The notes beneath the pieces were generated by a model, which was given only the letters and a program-made list of their open reading frames with translations, searched no databases and was not told where the DNA came from. The position numbers and the translations under genes were made by a program. Below are positions 1-11,662 of a DNA stretch of 64,000 nucleotides, piece by piece (positions within the stretch are counted from its first letter, which is position 1; every line of letters begins with the position of its first letter). Source of the DNA: Jaapia argillacea MUCL 33604 (Eukaryota; Basidiomycota; Agaricomycetes; Jaapiales; Jaapiaceae); NCBI GenBank assembly GCA_000697665.1, contig KL197760.1:62001-126000 (forward strand). The letters run 5' to 3'.

Positions 1-927
1 CCCCCTACGTAATAACCATGCTCCCAAGGATAGGATTTAGCACTGGCCCAGGCTGTCCCCATGCTACAGCCGATAATGTGCGCGAACGAAACACTCAGAA
101 ACGGATGATGGATAGGGCGTCTCTGCGTACCTCAGAAATGCAGCATGGGTGACGGCTTGTGTGTTGGCTGTCACGCGATCGTGTTCTTCGTATGACATGT
201 AGACATATCGGGATTGAAACGGACGAAGTATATTTTCCACCAGTGTAAGTGCCGAGTCGGAAGCACGGTGCTTTATCAAAATCTGGGAGTGGGATTAGAA
301 GGGCGGGAGGATCACCAATCGGGTGGAATAAAGTCACCAAGGGTTGGCCTAGAGGTGGGACTGTTGGGCCATGGAGTGAATGGCAAGAGACGATTTGCAC
401 GTCTGCCGGCAGATACTTTTCGAAAGCCTCTTTCTCCGGAGACTTCACCGAAGTTTGTCCGGAAACGATTGCTCCAACTTTCGTAGCTAAGGAAGCGGAA
501 TTAGATGGAGTGGAAGAGAAGGGATGAAGTGCTCACATGGACCGTAGTCGGCGACTACCCTATCAATATATTCTGCTTCCACGGAGTACACGATAAAGTC
601 CGAACTTCTCGACACCAGATGACCGTCGCGGAATACCGTCACTCCTGGCACTCCTGAAGATGGTTGCGTGAAATGAAACAACAGCAGAATGGCACAAGAT
701 ACGAACCGGCGTAGGCCTGTTCGAGCTCCTCGTACTTGGAGGGAATATCACATACATGGATTCTGACGAATCAAATGAATGGGGGTAAAGTTGAGAAAAA
801 AGGCGACTCACTTTTTCCAACCCGCCTCCGATAGATGTTTGGCATACATCCGACCCATAGCTCCCATCCCAATGAGGCCGATGGTTGGCTGGAGCTCAAC
901 GGGGGTGTCGGGGTGAACATCACACAT
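1..927 (-). CDS. TYR1: Prephenate dehydrogenase [NADP+], 5' part (cut by window edge)
   Basis: Tyrosine biosynthesis: oxidative decarboxylation of prephenate to 4-hydroxyphenylpyruvate, in the cytosol. Six exons can be spliced: 812..927, 707..762, 537..653, 338..486, 131..282 and <1..63, all with GT-AG introns and consistent phase. The ATG at 927 begins MCDVHPDTPVELQPTIGLIG, and the Rossmann motif GLIGMGAMG follows directly. Later exons carry VFRDGHLVSRSSDFIVYSVE, GAIVSGQTSVKSPEKEAFEK, IVSCHSLHGP and SRYVYMSYEEHDRVTANTQA, all typical of fungal Tyr1 rather than of arogenate dehydrogenases. The visible part ends at SMGTAWASAKSYPWEHGYYVG, so the C-terminal half lies left of the window. No break is seen. 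Family recognition is strong; exon ends are by eye. Confidence 0.93.
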
Positions 928-1724
928 ACTGTTGCGTCTTGTGGTCAAGGAACAACACTGAGGAATGTAAGATTGGATGTGTTATAAATATGCTGGTCGG
1001 AATTTCGGTGTGGTTCACCAGCTGGTAAAAGATATAAGAAACCAGTCACTGATTGTCGAGGCCACGTGAGATTTAGCCTTTTTCGAGACCTGTTATGCGC
1101 GGTTCGTTGGCTCCTCGGGTGACATCCAGCTTGTCGTAAATTGTCGTTGACTCGTCGAGGACGGCTTAAGAGCAGGTCTCGGAAACGGTAGCTTCGGTTT
1201 TATTGGGTTGTTATGGGGGAGATCGAAGGTCTGCTGACCACAAGTCTTCAACTTCCCCTTTTGCCACTGTTAGCTTCACCGCCGTTGCTCGGCTGATGGG
1301 ACACCAAAACCTTTGATTGTACAGTAACAAGCCCCGAACAATTCCATCAGGTGTTGACCTTGGCGGTGCAACAAGCTCGTCTACTTAATCGACCAAGAGT
1401 GCGTAATACATGTTGATCACTCTTCGTGTTCTGCTGCGGCATATATACAATGCGATACTACACTCGCCGGGTTTGCCAGTCCTTCCGACGTTCTGCGAGG
1501 CACAGTAAGCCGCTCCCATTCCACGCACCCTGACTTGTATTGCTGACGTTGACAAGGGCAATATGGGGGCCATAGTTATGTTTCAAAAACACTTGATTCA
1601 AGAGCCAAACAATCAAACTTGCGACGACTCCGACACGCTCCTAGTTTCTCTGCGTACGAAACTCTCCGAGATTCCAGTTACGGTGAAGCATCATCTCGAT
1701 CTCCCCTATTCTGATAGCTAAACC
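928..1724. other. Intergenic region, TYR1 / CHAT gene
   Basis: Shared upstream region of two divergently transcribed genes, TYR1 to the left and the CHAT protein to the right. No convincing ORF, RNA gene or repeat was seen. Promoters of both genes should lie here, but I cannot point to a specific element. Confidence 0.5.
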
Positions 1725-4700
1725 ATGGATCAAGTTCAATGTATCTTTCGATCCCCTGATGGTCTAATGAACTCCTTGCTTGATGGGGAATGCGCGTCGT
1801 CTATCCCTGTCCCTAAAGTAATACAAGAGGAACTCATCCAACCCTCGACAGCCACATTTGACCAAAACTCCGGATCAGGCCGCTCTTCACCCCGAAATGG
1901 GCGCTCAGTCAATGACAATGGATTGCAACGACTCATCAGCGGGGCTTTCCGGATCTTCGACGGCAATTGGTGGGAATACAGCGTTGAGCGAGCCACAGAC
2001 GCTATCGCTCGATCAGCAAATATTATCTGCGTTCGGTCGTCCTGGAGAGCTTGCTATCTCTGTCGAGTTTCCGGCAGAATATTCTACGGTCATTGGACGC
2101 TGAGAAGTAAAGTTGAGGACCTCGAAACCTCCTTGGATATATTTCGAGAGGCTATCGAATTACTGCCTGATGGGCATCGAGGCCATCTGCATATCCGACA
2201 TCGCATGGCTTCGATCCTTCGTCACCGATTTGCGCAGTTTGGTCTAGTTGAAGACATCACCAGGTCTCTCCAGTATTCTCGGGGCCTGCTGGAGAGATAT
2301 CCCCAAGGATGGAAAGGCCGGGCCTTTGATGTGAGCCCCCGAATTCGTCCTACTGAACAGCCACTAATCGGCATCCTAGATTTGGCCTGATATATCCCGA
2401 TACCAACTCCTCGATGAGCTCGCACAAGCTTTGTTACTCCGGTTCCAACTTTTGGGATCGAGGAGTGACCTCGAAGAAGCTCAGAACTTCACTCGTGAAA
2501 TCCTTGAGCTCCTTCCACCTGGAGAAAGACGAGGTCACTACCAGCATCAGCTGGCTTACTTGTTATTGCAGAGCTATAAGAAATCGGGAAAGCAGGCGGA
2601 ACTAGATGAAGCGTGTCAGTTTGCCGATGAAGCTGTGGAGAGAAATGACGATGAGATGCGCGCCGTGCTGTTCAAAATGGGTAACTATACCTATTACTAT
2701 TACCTCGATTCTCCAGGTGGCCGACAGCACGGTTTGAGCGCTCTCAGCACTCGATGTCTCACCCTTGGCACCTGCCTCCTCCGCTCCCAGAGTGGGGGCT
2801 CGGAGAACGACCTGGAGGAATCCGTCGGGTTACTCCGGGAAGCTTTGGAGACGGCAAAGATACCCTTTTGGGGAGTGGTGGAGAAATCACACCTGTTCAA
2901 CGTTCGAGTGACTTTGATGATTGCCCTCGCCACTCGATTCGAGAAAACTCGTACGCTTAGCGATATCGAACTATGCAACAGTATTCTCCAGGATACCATC
3001 GCGGATAGCCGGGGAAGGCGCCCGAGCCGATTTGGTCCGTTGAGTGGGACGTTTACAAGAATGAACGATTTCTTCTCCGGGATACGGCTCATCACCTACT
3101 TCCATGACCACCACGAGGTATTCAAGGCGTTCGATCCAGCCCAACAATCAACTTTTGTGGAATTTTGCCTCGAAGTGATGCACCTTCTCCCCTCTGTCGC
3201 CTATCTTGGCTTGGATATCTCTGCGCGTCTTCAAATCTTGAGACAGGGCAGTAACGTGACGTGCTATGCCGCAGAGCATGCACTCGTCCTCTCCCGGCCT
3301 CGCACAGCTGTTGAGATACTGGAGGCAGGCCGAGGACTGTTTTGGATACAGGGTCTCCGTCTACGCACCTCGTTTGATACACTTCCTCCATCGTTGGCAT
3401 CTCGCCTCAAGGAGACATCGGCGTTGCTATCTGACAGCAACCATCCGCCTACAAGCGAGTCGCCATCAGCACGGCTTTACGATGAGGAGGCAGGGCGGAA
3501 ACGTCAATTATCCCATCAATTCCAATGCCTCCTCGAGGAAGCACGACGGCTACCTGGGTTCGAAAACTTCCTCCTACCGCTACCATTTTCACGCTTACAC
3601 ATCGCCGCTGAGAGAGGACCAGTTGTAGTTCTTGTATCGAGCAGACCTTGTAAAGCACTCCTCTTGAGGTCATTTGCTGCAGATCTCGAGCAAATCGAGC
3701 TGCCCGATATCTCGTTGGAGAAAGTGCAGTCACTTGGTTTCTCCATGGATGGTGCCAGTCTTCGTGCGAGACAGAGCTCTCGTCTGAGGCATATGAAGAT
3801 AGGTGCACCCCGGAAGAAGGTGGATACAGGGTATGAAGACCTTCTCTCACTCTTATGGCGAAGCGTCCTCTCTCCTATTGTCGAGGCCTTAGGCCTGAAG
3901 GTTTGTCCTCCAATATCTTTCATTGTTATTTCGCTTCATATTATTATATCCCTTTAGAAAGCTCAGGGGAGACGCCGCCCCCGCATTTGGCTTTGTCTAA
4001 CGGGGCCTTTCATTTTCCTCCCTCTCCACGCATCGGGCATCTATTCAAAAGGATCATCCCATTGCCTTACGGACTATGCCGTCCCTTCCTATATACCGAC
4101 CATTGGGACTCTTGTCAACGCTCGTGAAGGTTTGAACCAGGTCATTCGGAGTGACGCAAAGGTTCTCTTGGTAGCTGCCCCGACAAGCCCGGGGCAAACG
4201 AATTTACCAAAGACCGTTAACGAAATTCAGCGGATCATCAACATAATCCCGGCTGCCTCGCTGCTTCATTCACCGAAACCATGGGAATCCAGTGCGAGCC
4301 AGGTGATGGCTCATCTCCCTGAAACTTCCATCATTCATCTCGCCTGTCACGGGGAGCAACAAAAGGACAACCCGTTGGAGAGCGGTTTCTTCTTACAGGA
4401 GGGCAAGTTGAGTGTAGCCCAGCTCATGTCGATCAGCGTCCCCAAAGCATACTTCGCATTTCTGAGCGCGTGTCAATCCGCCAGTGCCGATAGGACCCAA
4501 CCAGATGAGTCTGTTCACATGGCTGCTACGATGATGTACCTCGGATTTCGCAGCGCCATTGGTACGATGTGGTAAGTGAATTCATCTTTCCCTTCAAGCT
4601 TCATTACGTCTACCTCGTTGTCCGTTCTACTCATCGATGCGGCCGATTGACGTCCTTAGGTCGATGCATGACGTTGACGGCCCCCATATTGCTAGCGCTA

Positions 4701-4843
4701 TCTACCCTGCGTTGCTCAAAGATGGTAAGATTAACGGAGATATTGACGCTATTCCGTATGCGTTAGACGAAGCTGTGCGTGAGTTGCGGAATGAAGGTGT
4801 ACATCCAAGTCGTTGGGCGACTTACATACATATGGGCGTCTAA
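1725..4843 (+). CDS. TPR-CHAT domain protein (caspase-like peptidase fold)
   Basis: Four exons, 1725..2330, 2380..3900, 3958..4571 and 4660..4843, give about 974 residues with matching phases. TPR-like helical repeats come first (for example LEEAQNFTREILELLPPGE and LDEACQFADEAVE). The C-terminal CHAT (caspase HetF-associated with TPRs) domain starts near RIWLCLTGPFIFLPLHASG. The expected catalytic pair is visible: His about 840 in HLACHG and Cys about 881 in FLSACQSA, followed by MAATMMYLGFRSAIGTMW. CHAT domains are clan CD cysteine peptidases related to separase and caspases; in basidiomycetes such proteins are numerous and mostly uncharacterised. Protease activity and a role in programmed cell death or immunity are inferences. 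The first 200 residues are weakly conserved and the true start could differ. Confidence 0.85.
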
Positions 4844-5957
4844 TATGCAATCGAGCAATACAGTAGTATTAGGTGAACTTCTGTGGATGGGGAACAACAT
4901 GGCGTGGAGGCTGAAAAACTGTCAATATCTGCATGAGGACTCGCGTGATTTCTCGTCAGATGGCAGCATCGCGCAGTCGAGCGGGATACTTCGCGCGGGC
5001 GGGACAGCGGGGGAACGGCTGTACTATCTCGGTGCGCATTGGGTTAAAGACACTTTCTCGTGATTGCGGGGATATTAGACTTTCACAAGTCGGCCGAATG
5101 GATCCTTGCTCGAACAACCTCGGAAGTGCAGTCAACGCATGAAAGCGGAGTGGAAGAACCATTCCACTGCCTGGAACGGTGATAATCGGACACGTTCGCC
5201 AGACCCATGGGGACCACGAGTGTTGTCGCCAAGGGTTCAAGATTAAAACGGCTCGCATCGCACGACCCACAAAAAATGTCCAGATTGGCTGAGAGACTAG
5301 AGTACCGTGAGGTATTGCGACGATGATCTTGCGATCGCCGCTAGGATTGGGCTTGATCAAGCAGATGAATGACAACGAGTTTCTGAGATGTTGATTGCCA
5401 TGAGGAGATTGGCAGGATAACGACCAGGCAGAATCAACGTGCGTACTTTCGGTTGGGGTAGAAGCACCGTAATAGCAGCAATGGGGAACAAGCTAATCCG
5501 GGGAGATGGTTGAATGTTACAGCTCGGAGCATAACTTGAGAATAGGCGTCAAGGACAGTGCGACAACGGGAAAACAAGACCGGAAAAACCGAACGAAGAT
5601 AGAACATGGCCACGCAAAGAAGAAAGTCGTGAACTTCGTGCTTCCCCAGCATGTGCACGCTGTGTATGCTTGTCGCCACGGCCAACTCGACCTTGCAGGA
5701 GATACATGAGGGTTGCCAGCATCGAAAAGGCGAGTCTGTCGGTGGGACTTGGTTCATCGTGCAATCCAGCAAGGAAACCGCATGGAACTGCCACGTGGCC
5801 AGTGTTGAACTGAATTCAGAACTTCATTTCGAGCCATCTTCTTCGTCCATCCTCCACGTCCTCCCCACATACAAAAGGTTGCTATAAAACCCCACAAACA
5901 TTACGGCTCAGTGCTAACGACGTATCTTTATCACCCACCCAGCTTCATACATCTACC
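4844..5957. other. Intergenic region upstream of LC8
   Basis: About 1.1 kb with only short unsupported ORFs. The right end contains the LC8 promoter (TATA-like box at 5883). No repeat or RNA gene was recognised. Confidence 0.5.
5883..5889 (+). promoter_or_regulatory. TATA-like box of the LC8 gene
   Basis: TATAAAA lies 69-75 bases before the LC8 ATG at 5958, followed by a C/A-rich and pyrimidine-rich leader (TTATCACCCACCCAG) as often seen in fungal core promoters. The position is plausible for a strongly expressed gene; the transcription start itself is not visible. Confidence 0.5.
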
Positions 5958-6409
5958 ATGGCCGAGAAACACGATGCACCTACATCGTCCTCAGACGCAG
6001 CATCTGGTCCCAAGGAAGGCGGGATCGCTAGCGGTCCCAAAGCCATCATCAAGAATGTCGACATGACAGAGGAGATGCAACAGGAATCTGTTGATATCGC
6101 GTCTGCTGCTCTCGAGAAGTACAACATCGAGAAGGATATCGCCGCCCAGATCAAGAAGGAGTTCGATAGAAAGCATGGGCCGACATGGCATGTCGTTGTT
6201 GGAAAGAACTTCGGGAGCTACGTGACACATGGTGAGCGATATCTGTCTTGGAGGATCCAGCGTCAATGGATTGCCCTTGACTCTCACTCTTTGACCATCC
6301 CCAACGCGATCGCTCACGTTGCTGATCTCCTTGATCTGCTTTTTCAGAGACGAAACACTTCATCTACTTTTATGTCGGCTCACTGGCGATCCTCATCTGG
6401 AAGTCATGA
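5958..6409 (+). CDS. Dynein light chain LC8 (DYNLL type)
   Basis: Two exons, 5958..6231 and 6348..6409, give 111 residues. LC8 is a dimeric hub protein of cytoplasmic dynein that also binds short linear motifs in many partners. The family core is plain: [57 protein letters not shown], then [19 protein letters not shown] to the stop. The split glutamate codon (G|AG) confirms the intron. The N-terminus carries about 22 extra Ser/Ala/Gly-rich residues beyond the usual 89-residue protein, as in other basidiomycetes. Intact. Confidence 0.96.
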
Positions 6410-7122
6410 GCATCTCACTCCGTAAGTCATCATCGTGTCTATTTTTCCAACTACTCACGCATATCCCGCAATAGTCGAGGCGTGTGCACGCATCAGCAGA
6501 AAACTTTCGTCCACAATCGCTTTACATCGTCGCACATTTCATTCACCTCCCACACCCGTCTTTCCTTCCTCATCGCTCATTGAGGTTGTGTACATAACTT
6601 GCCCTTCATTGGACAGAAAGTAGTAGCAAGTCTTGGTTTCCCTGTCAATAACGCATTTTGCTTTCGAATCAACACCATTGTAGATGCCTCGTCATTCTGA
6701 TCCTCGACATGTTGCGGTTGTTGCCAATTGACGCGTGACGCTCCGATCCTAACGAACCCCGACTTCCAAGCTCTTGACGTATCAACGTTCACAAGTAATG
6801 AAAATAAAGACGATCTGTCGTATCGATACAAACGGTGAAATACAGGCCAGACAGAACGGAGGATGGAGTAGATGAAATAGAGAGGAACATCGATACAAAT
6901 CTAGTGAATGAATAATGATAATGATAACAAACTCTTTCGCTGTAACGACCGTATTGGTGGTATAGTGATGGGGAATAGCAATGGTGTACAGCCTCTCGAC
7001 GTGGAACAACTACGCAGGGGTATTCTGCGCAACACAAGGCAAACGTCAGTATCGCAACAATCCACAAACATCAAGAACACCCACCAGAAACAACTCGCAC
7101 AACTCGACATCGCGAGCGACCT
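6410..7122. other. Intergenic region between convergent LC8 and AXL2-like genes
   Basis: The 3' regions of two convergent genes meet here. Short ORFs on both strands have no recognisable content. No terminator motif can be assigned with confidence. Confidence 0.45.
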
Positions 7123-10100
7123 TCACAAGCGTTCTCGTTCTAAACGTTTGTGCTGCACTCGAAAACCAATCCTCCCCACACATTGATTCTCCGGAAACGC
7201 AAACACCCCAATCACATAATGTCCAAGATCTCCCTCACCAAAATAGCCACGAAAACCAACGGTCTCATCGCCATTCCCCTTCGTGTCCATGTTCAAGAAT
7301 GAAGGCACGGCAACCCAATCCCCTTCGCTCGTCAACATCCTCGGCTCCAACCTCCTAATCGTATTCGAAAGGGAGATTTTGACCTTGAAACGGAGCTGCT
7401 TGCCAGGGAGGAACATCATTTCAGCAGAAGAGTCATTTCGTCCTGGCTGACTGGCAGAGCTATCGCGGGAAAGTGAAAACGAAACGTCGGATCGGGGATG
7501 CGTCCTATTAGCGGATCGAGAGTCATCTCCACCTCCACCACGAGGAAAAGGCAACCTCGGCGTCTCCTCTCCCAATGCCTCAACATACCTCGCCCCCATA
7601 CTCAAGTCATCCTCATCCTCTCCTCCATCATCCTCCACCACCTTAACTTTCTGACTCGCAATCCTCTTCGGTCCATGATTCTTCGAAGCCCCAGGACTAG
7701 GCTGCGGCACCTTCGCTTTGGTGAACTCCACTAACTTCGCGCTGTCCGTAGCAGACAACGCCATGCTAATACTCATCGCAGGACTCTGCCCCAAACCACC
7801 AGGGTGACCATTAGCGGAAACTCCGCTAACACTCTTCACACTCCTTGCCCGGCTCGCAGTCTCCACGACAGCCTGAGCTTCATGGGAGGCATACGTAGCG
7901 ATAGAATCAGTCGAGCCTGGTCGGTCGCCATGAACCTCACTCCTACGCCGATCGAAGCCCGGTCGGTAAGTGTGTGCGGGCTTGGTGACTGGGGTGAAGT
8001 CAGCACGGCGATGGGGTATCGAACGAGTCCCAGTCGTTCCAGTCTCTCGAGTCGAGGAAGAGGGGGATGTATGAAGCGGCATGACATCGTCTGGGTCGTA
8101 TCCCCGCGACTGCACGTCGTTCAAGGGATGAAGACTCCTATCGGCGGGAACCATAGAATTCCGAGGGGAACCGATAAGCGAAGGCTTGGAGATCACCAAA
8201 GGTTTCCTCCTAACACTCGCTCTGACCCGCTTGTACCGATCACTGACGTTCCTCGCCGTCTCCTTCAGCTTCCCAAAGAATTGACCTTTAGTGACAAGGT
8301 TGCTACTCGGGACAGAGCTTCGGTGAGAGAAGGGGAGGGATGGTTCGCGAGGGATGGCGGGCCTTCGAGGGGTAGAATGGGCGACGTCGGCGTATCGGTC
8401 CCGAAGGGGGGTAAACGAAACTGGGTCGATTGTAGGTTCACGATTCAGGCTGACGTCTTTTGGGAAGCCCTGAGCGCCATAACCCATTTCCATGTCTTGC
8501 TCCTGCTGCTCGTCTCCGACCTTCTGTTCAGCATGGCCTTCACCACGATACCACTTCCTATCAACCTCATTAAACCCTCTCATCGACTCTCCACCGTCAA
8601 CGACCCCATCATCAACCCTCGCCCATTTCCTGAATCCCGCCAGGATCACACCCAACAATACAATTCCTCCAAGAACCGCAAACACAATCACAAGCGCAAT
8701 CATCAATTTCCTATGAGCCGCGTCGCTCAAACCGGGTGTATGCGCATCATGATCATGCTTGTAAGACTCGGTTGAAAGGGAGATGCTTAAAGTAGTGTGA
8801 GACGTGGAGTGGGTGACGTGAGAATAGGCAGTGAAAGTAGTCGTGATGTGGTCGTAGTTGAAGATGAGGTTGTCGTCAGAGTCGTTCGCGGGAAGAGATC
8901 CTTTCAGGTGGGCAGATTGGGGATCGAACGTGAGATAATGGGAGGCTTCGTCGGGGCTAAACGAGGCCGTTAGGTTGACATCGTCCGTTTGACCTGACAG
9001 GGACGCGTTCGAGAAGTATTGAACCAGGTTGAAGTCCAAATTCCCGCCGGGTTGGAGGAGAACCGGGTTGAGCGTGGACGACGAGAAGTAAGAGGGCACG
9101 ATTGCCAATGAAAGATTCGTATGTATGGTTTGATTGAAATACGTTGTGAGAGTGACCGGTAACACAGGGCCTTGAGATGAACCATCCAAGGGTTGTCCAC
9201 TGAGCGCTCGATTCGTCGCGTCGTATGCCAGCCACTTGCTTTGGGAAGGATCAATGACAAGATTGGTGATTTCATTCGGTTGGATTGGGTTACCATCCAC
9301 CAAGATCCCCGAAAAGTCTGCAGGCGAAGCTAGGCTAACCATGAAAGGGGTGGAAGCTGTTATATTGATGGTCGGAAGGGAGGACGTAGAAGCAGAGAGC
9401 TCGTGCGAGGCTACGACAATGTCAAAGGGTAGAGAAGCAGCAGAGTAGCCAGCTTGATCTGATGCGTGAAGCGCGATTGAGAACCTCTGGGTGGTGTTGA
9501 CCGAGGATGATGGTGTGTATCCATTGAATGTGACCGTATGGGAGTCAAAGTCGAGCCACGGTGGCAGAGGAGATCCGTCCATCTGGAGAGCGTCATAGTA
9601 AAGACTGTGATCGGAACTGAAGGTGTCATATTGTAACCCGATGCTGAACGACCATGCGTGTGGGATGCGGAGAGTAGGGGTCCCTGGTCCGAGAGCCGAG
9701 CTGGGAGAAACCAGGAAGACGGACGACAATGAGGGGTTTGCGTTCTGAAATTGGCTCTGAATCGGCAGATTAAGGGTTGGAGCGGGGAACGAAGTAACGC
9801 ATAGAGTAACATCAGAGGAAGCAGAATCGCCAGAGACAAGATCATGAGCAGTGACCGTAACTTCCGGAGAACCTTCATCCTGGGCGCTTGGAGTACCCTG
9901 GAAAGTCCGACTCAAGGAATCCAAAGTCAACCATTTCGGTAGGGACGCCGCGGAGTACGTGAGACTAGAGTTTTGTGACGATTCAAATGTTGAATCTGCA
10001 AACGACCAACGGTATGGAACATCAATCCGGGCGATAAGTGGGAGTTGATCTTCCAAGGGATTGACAACAGATATGGATGACGCCGTCGCAAATCCAATAA

Positions 10101-10125
10101 GCAGAGACAAAAGAGTGACAATCAT
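7123..10125 (-). CDS. Axl2-like membrane protein with dystroglycan-type cadherin-like domains
   Basis: A single uninterrupted 1000-residue ORF. The N-terminus MIVTLLSLLIGFATASSIS is a signal peptide. Two cadherin-like (CADG) modules follow, about residues 20-120 and 130-240; typical motifs are LPKWLTLDSLSRTFQGTPSA and LPPWLDFDSHTVTFNGYTPS. A further Ser/Thr- and N-glycosylation-rich ectodomain follows. One transmembrane helix, LMIALVIVFAVLGGIVLLGV (about residues 473-500), precedes a 500-residue basic, Ser/Pro-rich cytoplasmic tail. This layout matches the yeast axial bud-site protein Axl2 and its basidiomycete homologues, which act in polarity at the plasma membrane. Unlike most neighbours it has no intron. 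Function in this species is inferred from architecture. Confidence 0.82.
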   Translation of the reverse strand: MIVTLLSLLIGFATASSISVVNPLEDQLPLIARIDVPYRWSFADSTFESSQNSSLTYSAASLPKWLTLDSLSRTFQGTPSAQDEGSPEVTVTAHDLVSGDSASSDVTLCVTSFPAPTLNLPIQSQFQNANPSLSSVFLVSPSSALGPGTPTLRIPHAWSFSIGLQYDTFSSDHSLYYDALQMDGSPLPPWLDFDSHTVTFNGYTPSSSVNTTQRFSIALHASDQAGYSAASLPFDIVVASHELSASTSSLPTINITASTPFMVSLASPADFSGILVDGNPIQPNEITNLVIDPSQSKWLAYDATNRALSGQPLDGSSQGPVLPVTLTTYFNQTIHTNLSLAIVPSYFSSSTLNPVLLQPGGNLDFNLVQYFSNASLSGQTDDVNLTASFSPDEASHYLTFDPQSAHLKGSLPANDSDDNLIFNYDHITTTFTAYSHVTHSTSHTTLSISLSTESYKHDHDAHTPGLSDAAHRKLMIALVIVFAVLGGIVLLGVILAGFRKWARVDDGVVDGGESMRGFNEVDRKWYRGEGHAEQKVGDEQQEQDMEMGYGAQGFPKDVSLNREPTIDPVSFTPLRDRYADVAHSTPRRPAIPREPSLPFSHRSSVPSSNLVTKGQFFGKLKETARNVSDRYKRVRASVRRKPLVISKPSLIGSPRNSMVPADRSLHPLNDVQSRGYDPDDVMPLHTSPSSSTRETGTTGTRSIPHRRADFTPVTKPAHTYRPGFDRRRSEVHGDRPGSTDSIATYASHEAQAVVETASRARSVKSVSGVSANGHPGGLGQSPAMSISMALSATDSAKLVEFTKAKVPQPSPGASKNHGPKRIASQKVKVVEDDGGEDEDDLSMGARYVEALGEETPRLPFPRGGGGDDSRSANRTHPRSDVSFSLSRDSSASQPGRNDSSAEMMFLPGKQLRFKVKISLSNTIRRLEPRMLTSEGDWVAVPSFLNMDTKGNGDETVGFRGYFGEGDLGHYVIGVFAFPENQCVGRIGFRVQHKRLERERL

Positions 10126-10432
10126 AGTTGTGGGTGAGCGAAAGGTTGCCCAAAGACGAGTCGACCGGCGACCAGGGTATGTTCAACGTCGTCGAGAACG
10201 ATGAGCAGACTTGGAAAGATTCAACCACGACTCGGGACTTTATGGAACAAATACCCCACAACAACGCGGTCGTCACAGTCACACATCACATGGAGCGTTA
10301 CATTCGTGCAGTGAAGTGTTGGTATTTACAGCGTCCAGTTTGCCCCGAATAATAGGTCTATCTCCACCAAACACTCCCTCATTCCAATGCACAGCGAGCG
10401 CAGGCGATACAAGAGGTTAATCCACCATTCAT
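10126..10432. other. Intergenic region, AXL2-like 5' side
   Basis: Holds the upstream region of the leftward AXL2-like gene and the 3' side of the first BTB gene. Nothing else recognised. Confidence 0.4.
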
Positions 10433-11541
10433 TTATCTGCCCGGCCCCTCTGATTTTCCCATATACAACTCAACCTGAATCCCGATAACGAGGTTATCGC
10501 AAAGGCGAGACTTCAGAACCAGCCAGACACGCTCACCTCGGACACAGCCTTGTCGACAAGGTCTGCGTAGGCTTGTATGAACTCGATCACGTCCTCCTCG
10601 GCGCGGTCTTCGCAGTAGCTACAGTTCCTCGCGATCTTGAGGAAAGGCGAAGCGATCGACAAATCCCTCACTGTATCTCCGCAGGGTCTTTCCTTTAGGA
10701 GGTGACAGAGTCTCCGAGCATACGCTCCCCACCACTGGGTGACGGGATAATCGCGTTGAAAGAGAGGCATGATGATTTCGTCTTCGTTGGAGCAAGTATC
10801 ACAATCTAACCAAACGGAATCAAGATTGTGGATCTCGTTTTCGTCTAAGGCAGCCACGGCCTTGTCTCCGCACTGAGCATAATACGCGAAAAGTCGGTAG
10901 ACAGCTGCTCCCAGGCAACCCGCAAGCTCCACTGAACTTTCGCCAACTGAGCCAAGCAAGGGTTTGCGCAAGCTGCGTCTGGCAGCGGACCTGGCAGCCG
11001 CTTCTAGACGATATGAGCATGCGATGGCATACACACCCAACGGGTGTTCCTCGAGGAACTTGGGCAACATCAACACACCCTCTGCACCCTTGATCACCGC
11101 GTCCATCCCATACTTGTCGGCAGCTCGCAACACCACCTGCAACGTCTTTAGGTCGTCGAACGATCGCGTAGCTCCAGGGAAAATGAATCCCAATATGCCA
11201 GCCCAAGTCTGACTATCCTCGGCAACCGGCAACACGAGTATTCCATCCTTTCGTTCCGCGTTTATTGTCGCTGGTGCTTCAGGAGGCGATGGTAGCTCGA
11301 ACATCGCATTGAAGAAGGAGGACGATAGTGACAAGAGGATTTGGAAGAAGCGAAAGTCAACCCCGTCAGAGGTTCGAATGATGATATCTGAGCGGGTCGT
11401 CGAAAGGAGGTGGAGCGTCTTTGTTGGAGGCGGTCTTGGGATCGTCTGGCACAGATATATGTACTGCTTTGCGCCCTGTATCAGATGATTTAGCAATGAA
11501 TCGTGACGATGATTCGTACCTTCAAGCTGGGGATTGTCCAT
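10433..11541 (-). CDS. BTB/POZ domain protein, copy 1 (frame anomaly near N-terminus)
   Basis: An open frame of 342 codons from the ATG at 11541 down to 10513. BTB core: SDIIIRTSDGVDFRFF, LLSLSSSFFNAMFELP, then LRAADKYGMDAVIKGAEG and a GVYAIACSYRLEAAARSAAR helix. The family's C-terminal cysteine pairs are present (CDTC, CSYC). Just upstream of SDIIIR, the family N-terminal motif (DAPPPFDDP) reads in another frame. It would join in phase with a possible first exon 11520..11541 after an intron 11476..11519, so this copy may carry a small indel near 11395. A final intron starting GTGAGC after the last Glu-Val-Ser-Glu and ending at 10475 would give a short last exon 10433..10474. Start and end are therefore uncertain. 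BTB proteins dimerise and often bring partners to Cul3 ligases; that role is not shown here. Confidence 0.7.
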
Positions 11542-11662
11542 GACAGGTTGCCAGTTACCAGCGGCCTCGAGGCTCGTCGGAGCGCCCGTGCTAGCGCTAA
11601 ATTGTCAAAAACGTAGCTTCAGCCTTTTGGGCAAGTGTTCATCGCAAAATCCACGACGATAA
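11542..11662. promoter_or_regulatory. Short divergent promoter between BTB copies 1 and 2
   Basis: Only 121 bases separate the start codons of two divergently transcribed BTB paralogues, so both promoters must share this interval or overlap it. No TATA box is evident. Confidence 0.4.

Noticed and set aside
7804-8775. Plus-strand 323-codon open frame
   Set aside because: Lies entirely antisense to the AXL2-like gene; composition is that of a shadow frame, and no domain is visible.
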